Shown piece after piece: positions 1 through 5,241 of a stretch of 6,469 nucleotides of DNA (its first letter is position 1; every line of letters begins with the position of its first letter). The position numbers and the translations under genes are program-made. Under the pieces are notes generated by a model, which was not told the DNA's origin, did not search any database, and worked only from the letters and a program-made list of their open reading frames with translations. The stretch lies in NCBI GenBank assembly GCA_026985625.1, contig JALSQC010000413.1, forward strand, positions 1 to 6,469, in the 5' to 3' direction. Source of the DNA: Bacteroidales bacterium. GTDB taxonomy: Bacteria > Bacteroidota > Bacteroidia > Bacteroidales > JAFGXI01.

Positions 1-186
1 GCCAAAACGGTAAATATCGAAGTTACAAACGGAACCGACCTTACAAGCTTAGTTCCTACAATTACAGTATCGCAAGGAGCAAACATAAATCCTGCAAGCG
101 GAATAGCTCAAGATTTTTCGTCGCCTTTTAATTACACCGTAACATCACAATCGGGATTAGTTACAAACAATTGGACTATTAATGTT
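1..186 (+). repeat. DUF5018-like coding repeat, copy A (N-terminal strand cut off)
   Basis: This encodes residues 1-62 of the surface protein and matches 271-450 at both DNA and protein level. For example, the stretch ATCGAAGTT-ACAAACGGAACCGA recurs with one change, and GTAACATCACAATCGGGA is identical in both copies. The repeat starts are 270 bp apart. Copy A carries two more codons than copy B in the loop before the QDF motif. The conservation suggests fairly recent duplication or gene conversion between modules. Confidence 0.85.
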
Positions 187-1284
187 AGCGAAGCTTCAGC
201 AAGCAACGATGCTTATATTATTAATTTTAGTCTAACCCAACAAACTGCACCTGCAACAATAGATACAGCAGCTAAAACAGTAAGTATCGAAGTTGCAAAC
301 GGAACCGATGTTACAGCATTAACACCAAACATAATTGTATCATACGGAGCAACATATACTCCAAGCGGAGCTCAAGATTTTACAAATCCTGTTCACTACA
401 CAGTAACATCACAATCGGGAAATATAATTAACGACTGGGTCGTAACTGTTACTATTGCTCCTGCCACACAATATGTAAGTATAGCCAACATACAAGGTCA
501 AACATCGGTATCGCCTTACGACTCAATGACAGTAGCAACATCAGGAATTGTAACCGCTGTATCAAATGCAGGATATTGGATTCAACAAACATCAGGTTCA
601 GCTTGGTCCGGATTATATATTTACGACCCCGATACAAATCATATACCCAATATAGGCGACAGTTTACAAGTTACAGGATTAATTATAGAATATAACGGAC
701 TAACCGAATTAAAAAACGTTTCTGATTTTAATATAATTTCTTCAGGAAACAATATTAATCCCATCGTTATTAATACAGCCGACGCAAACGAACAATACGA
801 GAGCGTTTTAGTTAAAGTAGAATCGGTAATATGCACAAATGCAGATGCAGGTTATGGAATGTTTACCGTAAATAACGGAGGTGCAAACGATACATTACTT
901 ATAGACGATGTTATGTATCATTATACAGCAAATGCAGGTTCATATTACGATATAACAGGAGTATTATACTACTCTTACGGCGAATTTAAAATATTACCAC
1001 GCTATGCAAATGATGTTTATTTATATGTTGGCATAAAAAATTCTACAATTAACAAACTAAAAGTTTATCCTAACCCAAGCATTAACAACATAACCGTAAA
1101 AAATATAAAAAATATTTCGAGAGTAGTTATTTTTGATGAATTAGGAAACGAGATATCGTCGGTAGATAATATAAACACAAATTTAATTAAACTACCAACA
1201 TCTTGTTTGCGTCCGGGTTTATATTTTATTAATGTTTACGATAATAATAATAAAATTATAAAAACTAAATTTATAAAAAAATAA
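1..1284 (+). CDS. T9SS-exported modular surface protein, 5' end missing
   Basis: The frame is open from the first base, so this is the last 427 residues of a longer protein. The ATG at 526 is internal. Visible modules in order: the end of one DUF5018-like repeat (residues 1-62) and a complete second one (about 70-150), with recurring motifs such as NGTD, QDF and YTVTSQSG; an OB-fold-like module (about 156-342) opening with IANIQGQTSVSPYDS and containing GIVTAV, YWIQQ, GLYIYD and VTGLIIEYNGLTEL, resembling the YhcR-type OB folds attached to extracellular nucleases; and a C-terminal type A sorting domain (about 350-427) starting LKVYPNPS and ending GLYFINVYDNNNKIIKTKFIKK-like. From the family, such a tail sends the protein through the type IX system to the surface or medium. 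The catalytic or binding function cannot be told here, because any enzyme domain would lie upstream. I am sure of the export class, less sure of the OB-fold assignment, and make no claim on substrate. Confidence 0.88.
   Translation, partial: AKTVNIEVTNGTDLTSLVPTITVSQGANINPASGIAQDFSSPFNYTVTSQSGLVTNNWTINVSEASASNDAYIINFSLTQQTAPATIDTAAKTVSIEVANGTDVTALTPNIIVSYGATYTPSGAQDFTNPVHYTVTSQSGNIINDWVVTVTIAPATQYVSIANIQGQTSVSPYDSMTVATSGIVTAVSNAGYWIQQTSGSAWSGLYIYDPDTNHIPNIGDSLQVTGLIIEYNGLTELKNVSDFNIISSGNNINPIVINTADANEQYESVLVKVESVICTNADAGYGMFTVNNGGANDTLLIDDVMYHYTANAGSYYDITGVLYYSYGEFKILPRYANDVYLYVGIKNSTINKLKVYPNPSINNITVKNIKNISRVVIFDELGNEISSVDNINTNLIKLPTSCLRPGLYFINVYDNNNKIIKTKFIKK
271..450 (+). repeat. DUF5018-like coding repeat, copy B
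   Basis: This encodes residues 91-150 of the surface protein. The full module probably begins earlier, near residue 70 (AYIINFSLTQQ), since that is where the preceding beta strand of this kind of domain lies. It keeps the NGTD, GAQDF and YTVTSQSG motifs of copy A but is two codons shorter. These beta-sandwich modules commonly act as spacers or binding units in secreted Bacteroidota proteins; nothing in the sequence identifies a ligand. Confidence 0.85.
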
Positions 1285-1307
1285 ACCATTTAAAACACAT
1301 TATCTAT

Positions 1308-1354
1308 AAAAAAACAAATTGCTTTAACAGGTAATTTGTTTTTTTTATTTTTTT
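1308..1354 (+). terminator. Intrinsic terminator of the T9SS protein gene
   Basis: A perfect 13-bp stem pairs 1308-1320 (AAAAAAACAAATT) with 1333-1345 (AATTTGTTTTTTT). It can be extended by a C-G pair and a G-T wobble, leaving an 8-nt loop at 1323-1330. The 3' arm runs straight into a T tract reaching 1354. It begins 24 nt after the stop codon of the upstream gene. Because the stem is flanked by A on one side and T on the other, it could also stop transcription on the minus strand. The odd point is that the next start codon lies only 5 nt beyond the T tract. Confidence 0.85.
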
Positions 1355-1358
1355 AACG

Positions 1359-2024
1359 ATGAAATATACAAACACACATACTCATAATACAAGACCACAA
1401 AAAAACGAAACCTCAGTAATTAATATATTTGCCCAAGAAACCAAAAATTTTAATTTTAATAAAAAATATTTTTATTCAATAGGATTGCACCCTTGGCACG
1501 CCGATATTAAAATTAATTTTGATATTATCGAAAAAAAAATATCAGACAATAAAAATATTATAGCAATAGGCGAAATAGGATTAGATAAATATAAAAAAAT
1601 ACCATTAAACCTACAAATAGATATTTTTATAAAACAAATTAAAATTGCAAAAAAATATAATCTACCTGTTATAATTCATTGCGTTAGAGCAATACAAGAA
1701 ATTATAGAGATTAAAAAAGACATATCGCCCAATAATACTTGGATTTTTCATAATTTTAATAAAAATACAACTACAGCCGAACGTCTATTAAAAAATAATT
1801 TTATACTATCATTCGGTGATATTCTGCTAAAAAATAATACTAAAATAATCGAAAGTATAAAAAATATTAATGTAAATAATATTTTATTAGAAAACGACAA
1901 TTCCAATATACCAATATACGATATATATAAACAAATATCACTTATAAAAAATATAAATATACATAAATTAAAAAGTATAATTAATAAAAATTTTAATAGA
2001 ACATTTAATTTACAAAAACAATAA
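1359..2024 (+). CDS. TatD-family metal-dependent hydrolase (putative deoxyribonuclease)
   Basis: The 221-residue product has the metal-ligand set of the TatD branch of the amidohydrolase superfamily: HTH at residues 7-9, E72 within GEIGLD, H107 within VIIHC, H131 within IFHNF, and D180 within LLEND. GLHPW (42-46) is the usual strand-2 signature. Family members are cytoplasmic TIM-barrel enzymes, several with 3'-5' exonuclease or DNA-repair activity; the real substrate here is unknown. The protein is shorter than E. coli TatD (about 260 residues), but in my recollection short forms with a similar LLETD-then-I-x-x-IY ending are normal in Bacteroidota. The ATG at 1359 puts HxH at the extreme N-terminus, as expected. 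No Shine-Dalgarno sequence precedes it. By my count about 105 of 221 residues are Ile, Asn or Lys, a sign of strong AT pressure. All ligands are kept, so it looks functional. It is not obviously linked to either neighbour. Confidence 0.88.
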   Translation: MKYTNTHTHNTRPQKNETSVINIFAQETKNFNFNKKYFYSIGLHPWHADIKINFDIIEKKISDNKNIIAIGEIGLDKYKKIPLNLQIDIFIKQIKIAKKYNLPVIIHCVRAIQEIIEIKKDISPNNTWIFHNFNKNTTTAERLLKNNFILSFGDILLKNNTKIIESIKNINVNNILLENDNSNIPIYDIYKQISLIKNINIHKLKSIINKNFNRTFNLQKQ

Positions 2025-2066
2025 CTACCTTTTAATAAATAATTTACACCAATAAAGATAATATAA

Positions 2067-2090
2067 AAACTTTTTTATCAAAAAAAGTTT
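2067..2090. promoter_or_regulatory. Perfect inverted repeat: candidate repressor operator (or tatD-side terminator)
   Basis: Arm AAACTTTTTT (2067-2076) and arm AAAAAAGTTT (2081-2090) are perfect reverse complements around a 4-nt ATCA spacer. The right arm overlaps the predicted -33 element of the TetR-type gene promoter. Palindromes of this size next to their own gene are typical targets for TetR-family repressors, so autoregulation is a reasonable inference. The alternative is a weak intrinsic terminator for the tatD-like gene. It starts 42 nt after that stop, but only a T-rich stretch (2097-2110) follows it and not an immediate U tract. Low sequence complexity means chance cannot be excluded. 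Confidence 0.5.
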
Positions 2091-2118
2091 CCTAAGTTTA
2101 TTTTTTTATTTATATTTG
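2088..2118 (+). promoter_or_regulatory. Bacteroidota-type promoter of the efflux operon
   Basis: TATATTTG at 2111-2118 is an exact match to the TAnnTTTG -7 element used by the Bacteroidota primary sigma factor. TTTC at 2088-2091, 19 nt upstream, matches three of four bases of the TTTG -33 element. Transcription would start at about 2122-2125, giving a leader of roughly 15 nt before the ATG at 2139. The site sits just upstream of the first gene of the tetR-type/channel/adaptor/pump cluster, and the later gaps are too short to suggest other major promoters. Confidence 0.7.
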
Positions 2119-2138
2119 CAAAGCACAAAAATTAAAAT

Positions 2139-2765
2139 ATGGATAAAAAAGATAAAATCTTAATTAAAGTATGCAAAATGTTTCGTAAATACGGCATAAA
2201 AAGCGTTACAATGGACGACATTGCCCACGAGCTAAGCATATCAAAAAAAACACTTTATACACATTTTAAAGATAAAACCGAACTTGTAAAAAAATCTGTT
2301 AAATTTATAAGCGACAGCTCATATCATTCAAGTATGGAACAAGAATTTAAACAATTAAAAAATGCTGTCGAACAATTAATTTACATATATGTAACCGGAT
2401 ATAAATTAGCCGACGAGTATAATTTCTCTTACGAATACGATCTAAAAAAATATTATCCCGACATTTACTCTGAATACCGTAAAAAACGTCGCGATAAAAT
2501 TTATTCGGGCATTTATAATAATTTAAAACAAGGCATATCCGAGGGCTATTTTAACAACGATTTTAATCCCGAAATAATAGCTTTAATTCACACATCAAAA
2601 ATAGAATGTATAAACGATAATTCCATAATACGAGATTCTAAATTTGATTTAAAAGAAATCTTTAAACAAATGTTTTATTATCATTTACGTGCAATATCAA
2701 CAAGTAAAGGAATAAATTTTTTTAACGAAAAAATTAAAAACCTCGATAACTATTATAAACTGTAA
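2139..2765 (+). CDS. TetR/AcrR-family transcriptional regulator
   Basis: The 208-residue protein has a TetR-type N-terminal DNA-binding domain at about residues 5-52. The helix-turn-helix runs from MDDIAHEL (25-32) to the recognition helix SKKTLYTHF (35-43), followed by the usual KDKTELV. The remainder (about 55-208) is the all-helical ligand-binding and dimerisation part, rich in Tyr and containing DLKKYYPDIYSEYRKKRRDKI-like and EGYF-NNDFNPEIIALI-like segments that resemble Bacteroidota regulators of efflux genes. The length is normal for the family. It is the first gene of the efflux operon, 16 nt ahead of the channel gene, so repression of itself and the pump, released by a pump substrate, is the natural inference. 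The ATG at 2139 follows the predicted promoter closely and gives the expected short N-terminal tail. The ligand is unknown. Confidence 0.92.
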   Translation: MDKKDKILIKVCKMFRKYGIKSVTMDDIAHELSISKKTLYTHFKDKTELVKKSVKFISDSSYHSSMEQEFKQLKNAVEQLIYIYVTGYKLADEYNFSYEYDLKKYYPDIYSEYRKKRRDKIYSGIYNNLKQGISEGYFNNDFNPEIIALIHTSKIECINDNSIIRDSKFDLKEIFKQMFYYHLRAISTSKGINFFNEKIKNLDNYYKL

Positions 2766-2781
2766 AATAAAAAATACTATT

Positions 2782-4131
2782 ATGAAACACATAATACTAC
2801 TAATAACAATATTATTATTTTTTGCATATACAACCAAAGCTCAACAAGACAGCTCGTTTAGTTTTAGTTTAAAACAAGCTAAAGACTATGCAATTAAACA
2901 CAACACAAATATCATAAATGCACAAATTGATGCTATTATAGCAAAGAAAAAAATATGGGAAACAACAGCAATAGGCTTACCACAAGTAAGCGGGAGCGTT
3001 CAGCATCAATATTTTATAGACATACCCGTAACACTTATCCCCGCACAAATATTTAACCCACAAGCTCCGGCAGGAAGCTATATGGAAATGAAATTTGGAA
3101 CCGATAATAACACAAAAGCCGGATTAAATATAAGCCAATTAATTTTTAGTGGCGAATATATTGTAGGATTACAAGCATCTAAAATTTTTAGTAAACTATC
3201 AAAACAAAATCTACAAAAATCAGAAATAGATATTAAAGAACAAATTACAAATACCTATAACCTTATTCTATTTGCAAAAAAAAACAAAGAAATTATCGAC
3301 AGCAATATTGTTTATACCGAGGATATTATTAAACAAACAAAAGAAATACTAAAACAAGGATTTATCGACCAAACAAAACTCGACCAATTAAACCTTAATT
3401 TAACCAATCTAAAAAACACATTAAACTCAATTAACAAACAAATAGAAATAACAAAGAACTTATTAAAAATACAACTCGGCATTGATATAAACTCAAATTT
3501 AACACTTACCGACAATTATTCCAATATTTTTAATATAAGCGATTTACAAGCACTATCGTCTAACAATATTGATATTACAAATCAAATAGACTACCAAATA
3601 TTAAATACACAAGAGCATTTACAAGGATTAAACGTTAAACGAAAAAAAGCAACATTTTTGCCACAAATATCAGCATTTTATAATCATCAAGAAAGTTTAA
3701 TGAACAACGACTTTTTAGTATTCGACAAATCGGCAACTTGGTATCACTCTAACTTAATAGGAGTTAACATTAATATACCCATATTTAGCTCGGGTATGCG
3801 ATTATCGCAAGTTTCGCAAGAAAATCTTATGCTCGAAAAAATACGAAACTCGAAAAAATTACTCGAAAAAAATTTATCAATTGCGGTTATACAAGCAAAA
3901 ATAGAACTAAGCAACAATATAAACACTTATAATCAACAACTTGCAAACGTTAAACTATCAAAAAAAATATTAGATAACAATAAAATAAAATATAAAAATG
4001 GAACAATAACAAGCCTTGAATTTACACAAGCACTTATACAAAACATATCGGCACAACAACAATTAAATAAAACCATATTCGACTTAATTAACAGTCAAAC
4101 AAAACTTAATAAAATATTAGGAACAATATAA
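2782..4131 (+). CDS. TolC-family outer-membrane efflux channel protein
   Basis: The 449-residue precursor begins with a Sec signal peptide (hydrophobic residues 4-16, likely cleavage after TKA at 18-20). The mature part shows the two-fold internal duplication of outer-membrane factors. GLPQVSGSVQHQYF (65-78) is echoed by FLPQISAFYNHQ (292-303). LNISQLIFSG (115-124) is echoed by VNINIPIFSSG (328-338). The coiled-coil blocks around 193-234 and 407-449 match in layout, each ending in an LGI or LGT motif. In the family, three subunits form a 12-strand barrel in the outer membrane with a long helical tunnel into the periplasm, the exit duct for the pump encoded downstream. Length is close to the family norm. 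The start follows the regulator stop by 16 nt and the gene ends 25 nt before the adaptor gene, so it is cotranscribed. Substrate is not predictable. Confidence 0.93.
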   Translation: MKHIILLITILLFFAYTTKAQQDSSFSFSLKQAKDYAIKHNTNIINAQIDAIIAKKKIWETTAIGLPQVSGSVQHQYFIDIPVTLIPAQIFNPQAPAGSYMEMKFGTDNNTKAGLNISQLIFSGEYIVGLQASKIFSKLSKQNLQKSEIDIKEQITNTYNLILFAKKNKEIIDSNIVYTEDIIKQTKEILKQGFIDQTKLDQLNLNLTNLKNTLNSINKQIEITKNLLKIQLGIDINSNLTLTDNYSNIFNISDLQALSSNNIDITNQIDYQILNTQEHLQGLNVKRKKATFLPQISAFYNHQESLMNNDFLVFDKSATWYHSNLIGVNINIPIFSSGMRLSQVSQENLMLEKIRNSKKLLEKNLSIAVIQAKIELSNNINTYNQQLANVKLSKKILDNNKIKYKNGTITSLEFTQALIQNISAQQQLNKTIFDLINSQTKLNKILGTI

Positions 4132-4156
4132 AAATAAGAATATAAAACATAAAATT

Positions 4157-5218
4157 ATGATTAACAAAATAACATTAACAACACTTGCAATTATACTAAT
4201 AGGATTTATATCTTGTAAAAACAACGATAAAGACTCTAAAAAAACAAATCTACAAAACAAAGAATCAATTGCAATAAAAGTAAAAGTAAAAACAGCCGAA
4301 AGCAAAGATTTTTACCATTACATTAACGTATCGGGCAATGTCGAAGCCGAACAATATGCCTTTATAAGTCCGCAAACAAACGGACAAATAACCAAAATAT
4401 ATGTTAACGAGGGCGACTATGTAAAACAAGGAACATTACTTATGCAGCTAAACGACAATATTATAAAAAACACTATTGCCGAAGTCGAAAACTCACTAAA
4501 CCTTGCAACAATAACTTTTAAAAAACAAGAAAATCTTTGGAAACAAAAAATAGGTTCCGAGATACAATATTTGCAAGCAAAAACACAAAAAGAATCTTTA
4601 GAAAAAAAACTAAAAACACTTAACTCTCAATTAGCACTTACACAAATTCGTGCACCATTCTCGGGATATGTCGATAACATTACCCTTAAAGAAGGAGAAC
4701 TTGCATCGCCCGGAATTAGGGTTTTAGAACTTGTAAACCTGCGAAAAATGCTCATAAAAGCCGATATATCAGAAAAATACCTTTCAAAAATAACAAAAGG
4801 CGACTCGGTAAAAATTACATTTCCCGACTTTCCCGATTACATAAAATATGCAAAAATATCACGTATAGGAAACATTGTTAACCCAAACAACCGAGCATTT
4901 AAGATAGAAGTAAAATTTAATAATAACGACGAAAAAATTAAACCAAATATTATTGCATCTATAAAAGTAAGAGACGATATTATAAAAAATGCAATTGCCG
5001 TTCCTTCTATAATAATTAAAAACGACTTTGACAAAAAATTTATATTTATTGCCAAAAAAACAGGAAACTCGTATATAGCAAAAAAAATTATTGTAAATAC
5101 CGGAATATCATACAAAGACAAAACAATAATAACCAACGGACTTAACGTAGGCGATAAATATATATACGAAGGATTTAACCTTGTAACCGACGGTTTTAAA
5201 ATACAAATAGTAAAATAA
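4157..5218 (+). CDS. RND efflux periplasmic adaptor (membrane fusion protein), lipoprotein
   Basis: The 353-residue protein starts with a lipoprotein signal peptide: Lys at position 4, a hydrophobic core, and GFISC with Cys20 as the probable lipidated residue. The -3 Phe is not the classic lipobox Leu. The mature order matches HlyD/AcrA-type adaptors: first half of the lipoyl-like sandwich (about 66-100, ISPQTNGQITKIYVNEGD), an alpha-hairpin (about 101-163), second half (about 164-195, IRAPFSGYVDNITLKEGE), a beta-barrel (about 196-272), and a membrane-proximal domain (about 275-353, from AIAVPSIII). The alpha-hairpin is short compared with E. coli AcrA, as far as I can judge. Its role is to link the inner-membrane pump to the outer-membrane channel. 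It lies between those two genes with gaps of 25 and 23 nt, which supports joint expression. The family call is firm; the transported substrate is open. Confidence 0.94.
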   Translation: MINKITLTTLAIILIGFISCKNNDKDSKKTNLQNKESIAIKVKVKTAESKDFYHYINVSGNVEAEQYAFISPQTNGQITKIYVNEGDYVKQGTLLMQLNDNIIKNTIAEVENSLNLATITFKKQENLWKQKIGSEIQYLQAKTQKESLEKKLKTLNSQLALTQIRAPFSGYVDNITLKEGELASPGIRVLELVNLRKMLIKADISEKYLSKITKGDSVKITFPDFPDYIKYAKISRIGNIVNPNNRAFKIEVKFNNNDEKIKPNIIASIKVRDDIIKNAIAVPSIIIKNDFDKKFIFIAKKTGNSYIAKKIIVNTGISYKDKTIITNGLNVGDKYIYEGFNLVTDGFKIQIVK

Positions 5219-5241
5219 ACAACCCTACAAAATAAAAAAAA
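5219..5241 (+). promoter_or_regulatory. A-rich translation leader of the RND pump gene, no Shine-Dalgarno
   Basis: The 23-nt gap before the pump gene is almost all A, C and T and contains no G at all, so no purine GGAG-type ribosome site is possible. It ends in a run of A that, together with the A of the start codon, makes nine in a row (5234-5242). Bacteroidota typically rely on unstructured A-rich leaders, which fits. The run fixes ATG 5242 as the start, since it is the first in-frame ATG and the conserved N-terminal helix follows at once. Confidence 0.6.

Noticed and set aside
526..1284. ATG 526 as the start of a separate 252-residue gene
   Set aside because: The same frame is open from base 1 and encodes recognisable repeat modules in phase, and ATG 526 falls inside the OB-fold-like module.
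1319..1353. Promoter for the tatD-like gene (TTG at 1319, TATTTTTT at 1346)
   Set aside because: The -7 match lacks the final G, the spacing from the TTG is about 5 nt too long, and the whole site lies in the terminator; A/T runs give such matches by chance.
1531..1539. Nine-A run inside the tatD-like gene as a phase-variation switch
   Set aside because: Long A runs in Lys codons are common throughout this AT-rich window and a housekeeping hydrolase is an unlikely contingency gene; the frame is intact.
2025..2138. Small RNA or riboswitch in the longest intergenic region
   Set aside because: Apart from the short A/T palindrome and promoter there is no GC-containing stem or conserved aptamer-like structure, and the predicted leader is only about 15 nt.
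4837..5136. Minus-strand reading frame of 99 codons opposite the adaptor gene
   Set aside because: It lies wholly within a well-supported gene on the other strand, has no family resemblance I recognise, and its hydrophobic look is expected from the complement of Lys/Asn/Ile-rich codons. The other short minus-strand frames are rejected for the same reason.
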